DNA of 64,000 bases, taken from the NCBI GenBank assembly GCA_000720375.1, contig JOAA01000033.1, positions 1-64,000 on the forward strand. Direction: 5' to 3'. This stretch comes from Rhodococcus rhodnii (GTDB lineage: Bacteria > Actinomycetota > Actinomycetes > Mycobacteriales > Pseudonocardiaceae). Under the pieces are notes generated by a model. The model was not told where the DNA came from. It saw only the letters and a program-made list of their open reading frames with translations, and ran no database searches. The position numbers and the translations under genes are program-made. This document shows, piece after piece, positions 1-8,516 of this stretch (position 1 is the first letter of the stretch; the number at the start of each line of letters is the position of its first letter).

Positions 1-428
1 CCAGCCCGCATGGCCGCACCGGCCAGCGTCGCGCCGACGATGTCCATCGGGCCCGCGTCCTCGGCCTTGAGCCGGGTGATCTCGGCGACCGCGTCGCCGT
101 TGACGAGGCGGGTGTTCCAGTCGACCTTGTCGATCGTCGAGGAGAACACCACCTTCGGCATGTCCCGCCAGCGGCGGGCGAACTCGATCTCCGCCGGGGT
201 GGCGCCGGGCTGCTGGTCGGCGGTCGGCCAGTGGGGACTCATCGCCTCCCACAGCTTGCGCCCATACAGCGCCAGGCTCGTCGCCGCCACCCGGTCAGAC
301 CACCACTGGAACAGCTCATCGCTCGGCGACGAGTCCGGTCCCTCACCCCCACTCCAGCTGAGGTCGTCGCCGGGCGCGGCGATGTAGCCGTCCAGGGTCA
401 CATTCATGGCAAAGGTCAGTTTCCGCAT
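1..428 (-). CDS. Dihydrofolate-reductase-family protein (RibD C-terminal-like), 3' end outside window
   Basis: Reading leftwards from an ATG at 428 the frame stays open to the window edge, giving about 142 residues. The start MRKLTFAMNVTLDGYIAAP is the classic opening of RibD C-terminal/DHFR-like 'dihydrofolate reductase family' proteins: beta-strand, then a V-T-L-D-G-Y/F-I turn. Further on it has the expected LYGRKLWEAM and KVVFSSTID segments. These are NAD(P)H-dependent reductases of mostly unknown substrate; a role in folate metabolism should not be assumed. The C-terminal third is missing because the window ends. The forward 125-codon frame over the same bases is an antisense shadow. Confidence 0.85.
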   Translation of the reverse strand, partial: MRKLTFAMNVTLDGYIAAPGDDLSWSGGEGPDSSPSDELFQWWSDRVAATSLALYGRKLWEAMSPHWPTADQQPGATPAEIEFARRWRDMPKVVFSSTIDKVDWNTRLVNGDAVAEITRLKAEDAGPMDIVGATLAGAAMRA

Positions 429-479
429 GGCGTCAGCCTCCTGTGAGTCGATCTCACACGTACCGACGAGCGCGGCGCG

Positions 480-626
480 AAAACGTAATCGGTGCGCGAT
501 CCGCGTGTTGATCGCGGCCCAGCGGCGGGATGACGACGAAGCCGCGCAGATCGTGTAGGCCCAGTCGAGCAGGCGGCCGGCGAACGCGCCGTCGGTGAAC
601 ACGAACCGCACCCGGGTGTCTGCCGT
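480..626 (-). pseudogene. Relic of an IS5-type transposase
   Basis: On the minus strand one frame reads VRFVFTDGAFAGRLLDWA, which resembles the DDE-transposase segment (ADGGYAG.LVDWA) of IS5-family elements common in actinomycetes. A second frame then reads RGFVVIP, and the first frame resumes with SRRWAAI, matching the downstream GFxVIPRRWVVERT block. The roughly 15 residues normally lying between DWA and RGF are missing and the frames are mixed, so this is a decayed fragment. I found no inverted repeats or target duplication. The 82-codon open frame at 454-702 only partly covers it. The identification rests on motif recognition alone. Confidence 0.5.
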
Positions 627-748
627 TGGGCGGAGCCCGGAGGCCACTCGCATTGAGCCGCTTGTGCGAATGCCCTGCCTCGCCTCGAGTTGGGCGGCTC
701 ACGCCTGTCTGGCCTTTCGTCGTCGACGGCTCGTTGGTTGACGATTAA

Positions 749-775
749 CGATAGCTATCGATTGACTTTCGATAG
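749..775. promoter_or_regulatory. Overlapping palindromes, probable operator of the DUF2975/HTH pair
   Basis: CGATAGCTATCG at 749-760 is a perfect 12-bp palindrome. It overlaps a second inverted repeat, CTATCGA (755-761), 7 nt, TCGATAG (769-775). This lies 20-50 bp before the ATG at 797. The likely ligand is the small HTH protein encoded by the second gene of the pair (inference). Apart from this and the transposase relic, I see nothing in the gap 429-796. Confidence 0.6.
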
Positions 776-796
776 ATACCGCGCGACACTCGATCT

Positions 797-1276
797 ATGA
801 TCACATTGCGTCGGGCGGTCGCGCCGCTGAGGGTCCTCCTGGTCTTGCTGTTCGGGCTCATGGTGACGCTGGAGACCGTCTCCCTACCGGGCCAGTTCGC
901 CCATATGGCCCTAGTCTCGCCGGAGAATGCCTATCTGCGCTGGCCGTTGACTGCTGTGGCGGTGTTCTGGGTGGTGTGCGCCCAGGTTGTGATCGTGTGC
1001 ATCTGGCAGCTGCTCACGTTGGTCAAACGGGACCGCATTTTCACCGACGCGGCTATGGTGTGGGTGAATGTGATCTTGTGGGCGATCGGTGCGGGTTGGG
1101 TGGTGCTGGTGGGCGTGGTCGGCGTCGTCTTCTTCAACGCGGATGATCCGGGCACCGGGGTTGTGCTCGCGCTGGTCATGGCGGCGGTTTCCGTGTTCGT
1201 GTTGCTGGTCGTGGTGTTGCGGGCGCTGCTGCAGCAAGCCACCACGCTGCGGTCCGACATGGAAGCAGTGATCTGA
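797..1276 (+). CDS. DUF2975 family membrane protein
   Basis: A 159-aa protein with four hydrophobic segments (about residues 10-30, 50-75, 90-112 and 118-142), which fits the DUF2975 family of small integral membrane proteins. Members nearly always sit directly before a YozG-like HTH gene, as here: the stop overlaps the next start as TGATG. The function of the family is unknown; a membrane-linked partner of the HTH regulator is the usual guess. Expression is probably controlled at the palindromes just upstream. Confidence 0.8.
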   Translation: MITLRRAVAPLRVLLVLLFGLMVTLETVSLPGQFAHMALVSPENAYLRWPLTAVAVFWVVCAQVVIVCIWQLLTLVKRDRIFTDAAMVWVNVILWAIGAGWVVLVGVVGVVFFNADDPGTGVVLALVMAAVSVFVLLVVVLRALLQQATTLRSDMEAVI

Positions 1277-1482
1277 TGCCGATCGTCGTGCGCATCGATG
1301 TCGAGCTCGCCAAACGCAAGATGAGCGTGGGTGAGTTCGCCGAGAAGATCGGGCTCACGCCGGCCAACGTGGCAGTGTTGAAGAACGGCCGGGCCAAGGC
1401 GGTGCGGTTCAGCACGTTGGAAGCGATGTGCCGGGTGCTGGAATGCCAGCCCGGCGACCTCCTTGAATGGGTCGACGACTAG
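1276..1482 (+). CDS. Small XRE/YozG-type HTH regulator
   Basis: A 68-aa protein that is almost entirely one Cro/C1-type helix-turn-helix: the helix pair is in KMSVGEFAEKIGLTPANVAVLKNG, and the C-terminus LECQPGDLLEWV is the conserved end of this short family. It is translationally coupled to the DUF2975 gene and overlaps the end of the convergent ABC-ATPase gene by 4 nt. It probably binds the CGATAGCTATCG-type repeats at 749-775 and represses its own operon (inference). Confidence 0.85.
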   Translation: MPIVVRIDVELAKRKMSVGEFAEKIGLTPANVAVLKNGRAKAVRFSTLEAMCRVLECQPGDLLEWVDD

Positions 1483-3035
1483 CTGAACACGCCCGCGCCA
1501 GGAATGGCGTCGAGCAGTTGCCGCGTGTACGGATCGGTCGGTGAGTCGAGTACCTGGTCGACCGGTCCCTGTTCGACCACACGGCCGTTGCGCATGACCA
1601 CAACGTCATGCGCGATGGACCGGACCACCGCGAGGTCGTGCGAGATGAACAGGTAACTCAGTCCGAGTTCCTGCTGCAAAGTCTCCAGCAACCGGAGAAT
1701 CTGGTCCTGGACGAGCACATCCAGCGCGGACACCGCCTCGTCGCAGACCACGAGACGGGGCGAGGGCGCGAGCGCGCGGGCGATCGCGACGCGTTGCCGT
1801 TGTCCGCCAGACAGTTCGTTCGGATACCGCTGGGCCATCGTGGGCGACAGCCCCACCTGGTCCAGCAGTTCGGCGACACGGGCCCGCCGCGAGGCGCGGT
1901 CACCGATGCGGAAGATCCGCAGCGGCTCGGTGATCAACCGTTCCACTGTGAACATCGGGTCGAGCGAGCCGTACGGGTCCTGGAACACCGCCTGCATCGC
2001 GCGGCGCGGCGACTCCGTGCCGTGCAGGCGAATCGCTCCGGCCGTCGGGGATACGAGGCCGAGCACCATGTGGGCGGTCGTGGTCTTGCCGGACCCGGAC
2101 TCGCCGACGATCGCGGTCGTCTGCCCACGCCGAACAGTGAAGGACACGTCGTCCGCGGCCTGCAGCACGCCACCTCCGCCGCGGATCTTGTATTCCTTCG
2201 ACACACCAACGACTTCCAGTACCGGCTCGGCCGCTTCCCGCTCACGCGTAGGGGATCGGGTGAGCGAAGGCGCCGCGGCGACAAGGCGTTTGGTGTAATC
2301 GTGTTCCGGCGAAGTGAGGATTTCCCGCGCCGGGCCGGCCTCCACGACCTTGCCTTCGGACATCACCACCACGTGGTCGGCGCGATCCGCCGCGAGCCCG
2401 AGGTCGTGGGTGACCAGCAGCAGTGCGGTACCGAGGTCCTGGGTCAGCTTCTCCAAGTGGTCCAGGATCTGTCGTTGCACGGTCACGTCCAAAGCGGACG
2501 TCGGTTCGTCGGCGATGAGCAGATCCGGCCGGCAGGCCAGGCCGATCGCGATCAGCACGCGTTGGCGCATACCGCCCGAGAACTCGTGTGGATACTGCCG
2601 CGCACGACGTTCAGGATCGGGCAGCCCAGCCTCGGCAAGGATCTCCACGGCCCGCGCCTTGGCTTCCCGGCGGCCGGCCAGTCCGTGGGCCACAAGGGTT
2701 TCCGCGACCTGACGGCCGACACGCGCCACCGGGTTCAGATTGGACATCGGGTCCTGCGGGACGAGCCCGATCTGCCGTCCGCGCAACCGGCGAAGCCGTT
2801 TCTCCCCGGCGTGGGTGATGTCCTCGCCACGGAAGCTGATCTGCCCACCCGTGACCCGGCCGGATCCCGGTAACAGCCCCATGATCGCGTGCGCGGTGGT
2901 CGACTTGCCCGACCCGGACGCGCCGACGACCGCGATCCGCTCCCCGGGCATCAGCCGGAAACCGGCACCCCGCACGGCGGACACGTCACCGAACGCCACC
3001 TCGAGATCGCTGACTTCCAGCAGCGGCTCAGTCAT
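1479..3035 (-). CDS. Oligopeptide ABC importer, fused double ATPase (DppD-DppF type)
   Basis: A 518-aa protein with two complete ABC nucleotide-binding domains. The first (about residues 1-255) has Walker A GASGSGKST, signature FSGGMRQR and Walker B LLIADEPTSALD. The second (about 270-515) has GESGSGKTT, LSGGQRQR and LVVCDEAVSALD. In most bacteria these are two proteins, DppD and DppF; the single-chain version occurs in many actinomycetes. It would energise the permeases and binding protein encoded immediately upstream on the same strand (start at 3035, 10 nt after the dppC-type gene). Confidence 0.93.
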   Translation of the reverse strand: MTEPLLEVSDLEVAFGDVSAVRGAGFRLMPGERIAVVGASGSGKSTTAHAIMGLLPGSGRVTGGQISFRGEDITHAGEKRLRRLRGRQIGLVPQDPMSNLNPVARVGRQVAETLVAHGLAGRREAKARAVEILAEAGLPDPERRARQYPHEFSGGMRQRVLIAIGLACRPDLLIADEPTSALDVTVQRQILDHLEKLTQDLGTALLLVTHDLGLAADRADHVVVMSEGKVVEAGPAREILTSPEHDYTKRLVAAAPSLTRSPTREREAAEPVLEVVGVSKEYKIRGGGGVLQAADDVSFTVRRGQTTAIVGESGSGKTTTAHMVLGLVSPTAGAIRLHGTESPRRAMQAVFQDPYGSLDPMFTVERLITEPLRIFRIGDRASRRARVAELLDQVGLSPTMAQRYPNELSGGQRQRVAIARALAPSPRLVVCDEAVSALDVLVQDQILRLLETLQQELGLSYLFISHDLAVVRSIAHDVVVMRNGRVVEQGPVDQVLDSPTDPYTRQLLDAIPGAGVFS

Positions 3036-3045
3036 CCTGGTTCCC

Positions 3046-3945
3046 TTACCGTGCAGTCTTCTGAGCGGTCTTCTGGGCGGTCTTCGGGTCGAGTGCGTCC
3101 CGCAGCGCGTCGCCGAACAGGTTGAACCCCAAGCAGATCAACGCGATCGCGATGCCGGGGAACAAGCCAGGCCACACCGTGCGGAACAGGTACTGCTGGG
3201 CGTCGGACAACATGATTCCCAGGCTGGGGTCCGGCGGCTGGATGCCCAGCCCGAGGAACGACAGGATCGCTTCACCGAGCACGGCCGACGGCATGATCAC
3301 GGTGGCCTGCACGATGATCGCGGACAGCGCGTTGGGCAGGATGTGCCCGCCGAGGATCCGCCCGGCTCCCGCGTCCATCGTGTGCGCGGCCAGCACGAAG
3401 TCGGATTCCTTGAGCCGCAACGTCTCGGCCCGGACCACGCGGATCATGGTCGGGATGTTGGCGATGCCCAGCGCGATGGCTGCGTTGCCGATCCCGCCGC
3501 CGTTGATCGCGGCCAGGCCCACTGCCAGCACAAGGAACGGGAACGCCAGCATCACGTCGGCGATCCTGGACACCAGGGCGTCCAGCCATCGCCAGTACCC
3601 GGCCAGCAGGCCCAGCGGCACACCGACGACAACGGCCAGAAGTACGGACAGCACGCCGACCTCGAGCGAGGCGCGGGTTCCGTACAGCACGCGGGACAGC
3701 ACATCGCGGCCGAGATCGTCTGTCCCCAGAGCGAATCCGACGGTGAACGGCTGCTGGAACGGCGTGGAGAAATGCACCTGGGCCGGGGGATAGGGCGCGA
3801 GCAGCGGCGCGAAGAGCCCAGCGGTGATCACGATCAGCAGCAGCACGCCGCCGACCACCCCCAACGGGTTGCGCCACAGCTTGCGCAGCACCCGGCCGCG
3901 CACGCGTCCTAACTGCACTGGCGCAACGGGATCGACAGCGGTCAT
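3046..3945 (-). CDS. Oligopeptide ABC importer, permease DppC/OppC type
   Basis: A 299-aa inner-membrane permease with a long N-terminal cytoplasmic tail, one N-terminal TM (GVVGGVLLLIVITAGLFAPLLAP), the GTDDLGRDVLSR loop typical of the DppC/OppC family, and the EAA coupling loop near VVRAETLRLKESDFVLAA. The start at 3945 was chosen because the protein then begins like its family and overlaps the upstream permease stop by 4 nt; a much longer open frame to 4512 is an artefact of high GC. The C-terminus KTAQKTAQKTAR is a short triple repeat. Confidence 0.92.
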   Translation of the reverse strand: MTAVDPVAPVQLGRVRGRVLRKLWRNPLGVVGGVLLLIVITAGLFAPLLAPYPPAQVHFSTPFQQPFTVGFALGTDDLGRDVLSRVLYGTRASLEVGVLSVLLAVVVGVPLGLLAGYWRWLDALVSRIADVMLAFPFLVLAVGLAAINGGGIGNAAIALGIANIPTMIRVVRAETLRLKESDFVLAAHTMDAGAGRILGGHILPNALSAIIVQATVIMPSAVLGEAILSFLGLGIQPPDPSLGIMLSDAQQYLFRTVWPGLFPGIAIALICLGFNLFGDALRDALDPKTAQKTAQKTAR

Positions 3946-4898
3946 GAAGCCCTCCCAGAGACACGCATGCGTGGATCGATGACCGTGTAAAGGAAGTCGA
4001 CCAGCAGGTTGATCACGATGTACGCGGCCGTGATCACCAGCACGACCGCCTGGATGACCGGGTAGTCCCGGGTGAACACCGAGTCGAGGGTGAGCTTGCC
4101 GATCCCGGGCAGGCTGAAGATCCGCTCGGTCACCACCGCGCCCGCGATCAGCCCGCCGAGTTGCAGGCCGACGATCGTGGTCACCACGATCAGGCTGTTG
4201 CGCAGGCCGATCCGGAAGATCACCGCGCCACGGCCGAGGCCCTTGGCCCGTGCGGTGCGGACGAAGTCGGCGGTCAACGTCTCGACCATCGACGACCTGG
4301 TCTGCCGCTGCACCACGGCGGCGTGCGTCAGCCCGAGGATCAACGCGGGCAGCGTCAGGTAGTAGACCCCGCGCAGTGGATGCTCGAACGGCGAGACGTA
4401 TCCCGACGCGGGAAACCAGCCCAGCTGCACGGAAAGGTAGAGCACAGCGAGGATCCCGAGCCAGAACGTGGGCACGGACAACGCGAACAGCGAGAAGCCG
4501 TTGGCCGTCCACTCAGGCCAGCGACCGCGATACACCGCGGCGACGACACCCGCGGCCAGCCCGAGCAGCATCGCGATGAGCATCGCGTAGATCGCGAGCT
4601 GGATGGTCACCGGCAGTGTCGCGCCCAGCAGTTCGCCGACCGGGGTGCCGGTCCGGACCGACTCGCCGAAGTCACCGGACAACGCGTTGCCCGCGAACTT
4701 GAAATACTGCGACACAAGGGATTCGTCGAGGCCCAACTCGGCCCGGACCGCGGCGACGGTGGCTGGATCGGCTTCCTCGCCCGCCATCGCCAACGCCGGA
4801 TCACCAGGCAGGGCACGAACTCCGATGAACACGATGATCGACGCGAGCACCAAGGTGAGCGCGGACTGCCAGAGCCGGTGGAACAGGTAGCGTGCCAC
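3942..4898 (-). CDS. Oligopeptide ABC importer, permease DppB/OppB type
   Basis: A 318-aa permease with six predicted TM helices beginning MARYLFHRLWQSALTLVLASIIVFIGVRALPGDPA, the DppB/OppB hallmark with the P-G-D-P motif. The EAA loop is in LTADFVRTARAKGLG. It starts with GTG at 4898, overlapping the stop of the binding-protein gene. It pairs with the DppC-type permease to form the channel. Confidence 0.92.
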   Translation of the reverse strand: MARYLFHRLWQSALTLVLASIIVFIGVRALPGDPALAMAGEEADPATVAAVRAELGLDESLVSQYFKFAGNALSGDFGESVRTGTPVGELLGATLPVTIQLAIYAMLIAMLLGLAAGVVAAVYRGRWPEWTANGFSLFALSVPTFWLGILAVLYLSVQLGWFPASGYVSPFEHPLRGVYYLTLPALILGLTHAAVVQRQTRSSMVETLTADFVRTARAKGLGRGAVIFRIGLRNSLIVVTTIVGLQLGGLIAGAVVTERIFSLPGIGKLTLDSVFTRDYPVIQAVVLVITAAYIVINLLVDFLYTVIDPRMRVSGRAS

Positions 4899-6523
4899 TA
4901 TCCCTCCTGACCTTCGACGAAGGCGGCCTTGCCGAGCCGGACGACACCGTCGGAGTAGACCTCGATGCCGGCGACGCGCTCGGCATGCACGGTGAGGTTG
5001 CGCAGCCGGTACGTGTAAACGATCGGGTTCTGCTGCTGGATGATGCCGATCGCCTTGCCGTACAGCTCGGCGCGTTGCTTGACGTCGTTCGTCCGGGACG
5101 CCTGGGCGAGCAGGTCGTCGAACTCCTTGTTGGAGAACCCGCCGTAGTTCGCGGCCGCCCCGGTCGCCAGGAACCGGGTCATGTTGCCGTCCGGGTCGAT
5201 CCGCCCGGACCAGCCCAGTTGCAGCAGCTCGAAGTCGCCGCGTTTCTGCACGTCCAGCAGGGTGGAGTACTCAACGGGAACGATTCGCAGGTCGAACCCG
5301 CCCTCAGCCGCGCTGGCCTGCAGCGCCTGGGCGAACCGCAACTGGTCCTGGGTGTTGGTGACCTGCATGCTCACCGTGAGCGGGATCGGCACCCCGGCCT
5401 CGGCGAGCAACTGCCGTGACCGGGCGGGATCGAACTGCTGGCAGGTGTTGCTGGCGTCGGAGGCGTACGGGCTCTGCGGGGCGATGGGGGAGCAGGCCAC
5501 CTCGAACCAGTTGTTGAACACCGTGTTGACGAGTGTCTCGCGATCCACCGTGCGTACGAAGGCTTCCCGGACACGAGGGTCGCGCGCGAGCGGCGTGTCG
5601 ATCGGCTTCGGCGGCTTGCCCGCACCGTCCACATTGCCCGTGTTGATCGTGACGGCTTGGTAGCCAAGGGATCCGGCCTGCAGCACACGCAGCGAGCTGT
5701 CTTTGGCGAGCGCGTCCACGTCCTGCGGCGAGATGGTGTCGGCGACCTGGACGTCCCCAGAGCGCAGGTTGGCCGCACGGCTGTTGGTGTCCGGCATGAT
5801 CCGGTAGACGATCGAGTCGAAGTGGACCTTGGCCGCGTCGTAGTACAGCGGGTCACGGGTGACCTCGATCGAGGTCTGCGGAACGCGCCGGACGAACTTG
5901 AACGGGCCGACACAGACCGGCGCGTCGCCGAAGTTGTCGCCCTTCGCGCTCAGCGCGGCCGCGGACATGATCATCCCGGCGCGGTCCGCGAGCGCCGCCG
6001 TGATCGGTGCGAACGGGCGCTTGTATCGGATCACGACGGTGTCCTTACCGGACGCCTGGATGCCTTCGATCGGTCCCATTTCGCTGGTGCGCTGGGAAGT
6101 CTTCAGCGTGAGGTGCCGTTGCAGGCTGGTGGTCACCGCCGTCGCGTCGAACGGGGTGCCGTCAGCGAACTTGATCCCGGTGCGAACCGGAATCGTGACC
6201 GTCCGGCCGTCTTCGGAGATCGTCGGCAGCGCGGTCGCGAGCTGGGGTACGACTTGGCCGCTGGAGTCGAGGTCGTACAGCTTCTCGCAGATCGTGCTCA
6301 TCACGTAGCGCGTGTACAGCGAGCTCGATGTCGTCGGGTCGAGCCGGTCCGGTTCGTTCGACAGGCCCATCACCAGCTCGCCGCCCTCGCGGATGCGTTG
6401 GGAGCCAATGGGTATGCCGTAGTTGTCGGTACGCTCGCCGCTGGATGTGACCGCCTGGATCGGGACACAGGCGGCCAGTGTGGCGGCGGCTGTCGCGATC
6501 ACCAGCACCCGGGAACGTCGCAT
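4898..6523 (-). CDS. Family 5 extracellular solute-binding lipoprotein (peptide importer)
   Basis: A 541-aa protein. The start at 6523 gives MRRSRVLVIATAAATLAAC, a lipoprotein signal peptide with lipobox LAAC, so it should be anchored on the outer face of the membrane. The remainder is an SBP_bac_5/DppA-type periplasmic binding fold (GGELVMGLSNEPDRLDPTTSS near the N-terminus). First gene of the leftward importer operon. Next to a gamma-glutamyltransferase, the substrate may be a gamma-glutamyl or other small peptide (inference). Confidence 0.9.
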   Translation of the reverse strand: MRRSRVLVIATAAATLAACVPIQAVTSSGERTDNYGIPIGSQRIREGGELVMGLSNEPDRLDPTTSSSLYTRYVMSTICEKLYDLDSSGQVVPQLATALPTISEDGRTVTIPVRTGIKFADGTPFDATAVTTSLQRHLTLKTSQRTSEMGPIEGIQASGKDTVVIRYKRPFAPITAALADRAGMIMSAAALSAKGDNFGDAPVCVGPFKFVRRVPQTSIEVTRDPLYYDAAKVHFDSIVYRIMPDTNSRAANLRSGDVQVADTISPQDVDALAKDSSLRVLQAGSLGYQAVTINTGNVDGAGKPPKPIDTPLARDPRVREAFVRTVDRETLVNTVFNNWFEVACSPIAPQSPYASDASNTCQQFDPARSRQLLAEAGVPIPLTVSMQVTNTQDQLRFAQALQASAAEGGFDLRIVPVEYSTLLDVQKRGDFELLQLGWSGRIDPDGNMTRFLATGAAANYGGFSNKEFDDLLAQASRTNDVKQRAELYGKAIGIIQQQNPIVYTYRLRNLTVHAERVAGIEVYSDGVVRLGKAAFVEGQEG

Positions 6524-6598
6524 GGCCAGTAACGTACGACACGGATTCGCCATTTTGCATTTCGAAATAGTTAAAATGTTTCTCTCGAAAAATGGCAT

Positions 6599-6635
6599 GG
6601 AAAATAGCGGTCCGGCGGACGGACCGCTATTTTCC
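6599..6635 (-). terminator. Perfect 16-bp hairpin between ggt and the importer operon
   Basis: Left arm 6599-6614 (GGAAAATAGCGGTCCG) and right arm 6620-6635 (CGGACCGCTATTTTCC) are exact reverse complements around a 5-nt loop. The A/T-rich base of the stem resembles a rho-independent terminator working in either direction. It lies 15 bp beyond the ggt stop and should keep ggt transcription out of the importer operon, or act as an upstream attenuator. Confidence 0.75.
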
Positions 6636-6649
6636 GTTCCCGTACGGCA

Positions 6650-8425
6650 CTATCGCCCTGAGGCGTAGCCCTGCATGCCGCGCGGGTTCGCCCCAGCGGA
6701 GAGGACACCCGTGTCCGGGTCGCGCGCCACCGCGCACAATCTGCCCTCCGACCAGGGCTCGTCCACACTCACCTGATGGCCGCGGCTGGTCAGCGCGCCG
6801 ATCACGTCCGCGCCGATACGCGATTCGACGGTCACGCTCCCCGGCACGGTTTCGCGGGGGTAGAAGGAACTCGGGAAACTGTTGGTGTGCCAGTTCGGTG
6901 CGTCGATGGCGCCTTGCAGGTCGGGGCCACCGCGCACATTTTCACGCAAGGCGACGGCGAGGAAGAAATGCAGGCTCCACTGGTCCTGCTGATCGCCGCC
7001 CGGCGTGCCGAACGCCATCACCGCTTCGCCGCCACGCAACGCCAGCGACGGCGACAGCGTGGTCCGTGGCCGTCGTCCGGGCGCCAGCGAGTTGGGCAAT
7101 CCAGGTTCCAGCCAGGCCATCTGCAACCGCGTGCCCAGCGGGAAACCCAGGCTCGGCACAACCGGATTGGACTGCAGCCAGCCGCCGCTGGGTGTGGCCG
7201 CGATCATGTTGCCCCACTTGTCCACGACGTCGACATGGCACGTGTCGCCACGCGTGCGGCCGCTCTTGGCCACGGTCGGTTCGCCGACGCCCGCGACCTG
7301 CGGGACATCCAAGAGACTGCCGTCGGTGAGCAGCTTGGGCAGCCGCGGCTCGCGTCCGTCCGGACTTCCCGGCCTCAGGTCGAAGGAAGCGGTATCGCCG
7401 ATGAGTGCCCGGCGTGAGTCGTTGTATTCCTTGGCCAGCAACGCTTCCGCGGACACGTCGGTACTGTCGCCGTACCACGCCTCGCGATCGGCCATGGCGA
7501 GTTTCGTGCCCTCGATGAGGGTGTGGAAGTAGTCCGGCGTGGCGTAGCCGAGGCTGTCCGGCAGTAGCGCGAGTTGCTGGAGGAAGGCTGGGCCTTGGCT
7601 CCAGAGCCCGGCTTTCGCGACCGTCCAGCCGTTCCAGTCGTAGGTGACCGGGTCTTCGTAGGTCGCTTCGAACGCGGCGAGGTCGTCTTTGGTGAGGGTG
7701 CCCGCGTGCCGTTCGCCCGATGTGTCCATTGTGGGCCGTGCGGCTGCTTCGGCGAGGGCGTCGGCGATGAACCCTGTCCGCCAGATCTCACGGGCCTTGT
7801 CGATCTCGGCTTCCCGGCTCGGGCCCGTGGCCTGTTTGATCACTCGCCGCCACGTGTTGGCCAGCGCCGGGTTCTTGAGCAGGGCGCCGGGCGCCGGGGG
7901 TTCGCCGTCCTGCAAGTAAAGTGCGGCCGAGGTGCTCCACTCGGTCTCGAACATCTCCTGCACGGTCTCGACCGTGGCGCCGATCCGCTCGACGGCCGGG
8001 TGGCCGTTCTCCGCGTAACCGATGGCGTACTTCAGCACCTCGGCCAGGCGCTTGGTGCCGTGGTCACGCAGCAGCAGCATCCAGGCGTCGAACGCGCCGG
8101 GAACGGCCGCGGCCAGCGGACCCGTGCCGGGGACGAGGGCGAGGCCGAGGGAGGTGTAGTGGTCGATCGTGGCGCCTGCCGGGGCGCCGCCTTGTCCACA
8201 CAGGACCTGCGGCCGCCCGCCCGCCGGGGCGATGATGATCGGGACCTCGCCGCCGGGTCCGTTGAGGTGCGGTTCGACCACGTGAAGCACGAAGCCGGCG
8301 GCGACCGCCGCGTCGAACGCGTTGCCGTCGTCCTCCAGCACCGCCATGGCGGTCGCCGAGGCGAGCCAGTGGGTGGAGGACACCATGCCGAAAGTGCCCT
8401 GCAAGGTGGGCCGGGTGGTGAACAT
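6650..8425 (-). CDS. Gamma-glutamyltransferase family protein (cytoplasmic, YwrD-like)
   Basis: A 591-aa Ntn-hydrolase of the gamma-glutamyltranspeptidase family. The self-processing and catalytic Thr should be the T of RTRGDTCHVDVVDKWGNMIAATPSGG, the family's cleavage site; LAPGRRPRTTLSPSLAL and GTPGGDQQDQW are the conserved small-subunit blocks. The start at 8425 gives MFTTRPTLQGTFGMVSSTHW with no signal peptide, so it is predicted to be intracellular, unlike secreted GGTs. It would cleave or transfer gamma-glutamyl groups, perhaps from peptides brought in by the neighbouring importer. Upstream in-frame sequence to 8977 is antisense to the LysR gene and was not used. Confidence 0.9.
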   Translation of the reverse strand: MFTTRPTLQGTFGMVSSTHWLASATAMAVLEDDGNAFDAAVAAGFVLHVVEPHLNGPGGEVPIIIAPAGGRPQVLCGQGGAPAGATIDHYTSLGLALVPGTGPLAAAVPGAFDAWMLLLRDHGTKRLAEVLKYAIGYAENGHPAVERIGATVETVQEMFETEWSTSAALYLQDGEPPAPGALLKNPALANTWRRVIKQATGPSREAEIDKAREIWRTGFIADALAEAAARPTMDTSGERHAGTLTKDDLAAFEATYEDPVTYDWNGWTVAKAGLWSQGPAFLQQLALLPDSLGYATPDYFHTLIEGTKLAMADREAWYGDSTDVSAEALLAKEYNDSRRALIGDTASFDLRPGSPDGREPRLPKLLTDGSLLDVPQVAGVGEPTVAKSGRTRGDTCHVDVVDKWGNMIAATPSGGWLQSNPVVPSLGFPLGTRLQMAWLEPGLPNSLAPGRRPRTTLSPSLALRGGEAVMAFGTPGGDQQDQWSLHFFLAVALRENVRGGPDLQGAIDAPNWHTNSFPSSFYPRETVPGSVTVESRIGADVIGALTSRGHQVSVDEPWSEGRLCAVARDPDTGVLSAGANPRGMQGYASGR

Positions 8426-8474
8426 CGGGTCCTTTCGCCTGCTTGTCTGGCAGTACACACCCCGGTTCGGTCGT

Positions 8475-8496
8475 GTGTCCAAGACATCTAAGACAC
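8475..8496. promoter_or_regulatory. Inverted repeat in the ggt/lysR divergent promoter
   Basis: GTGTC (8475-8479) and GACAC (8492-8496) form a dyad with 12 nt between the arms, in the 91-bp gap between the divergent ggt-type and lysR-type genes. This is a typical place and shape for a LysR-type T-N11-A recognition box, so the adjacent regulator probably binds here. Confidence 0.45.
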
Positions 8497-8516
8497 CATT
8501 CCGATAGCGTCTTGCT

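Noticed and set aside
10..387. A 125-codon forward frame at the left edge
   Set aside because: The reverse strand encodes a convincing DHFR-family start; the forward frame has no family features.
1608..2873. A 421-codon forward frame over the fused ABC ATPase
   Set aside because: The minus-strand ATPase motifs are complete; the forward frame is an antisense shadow.
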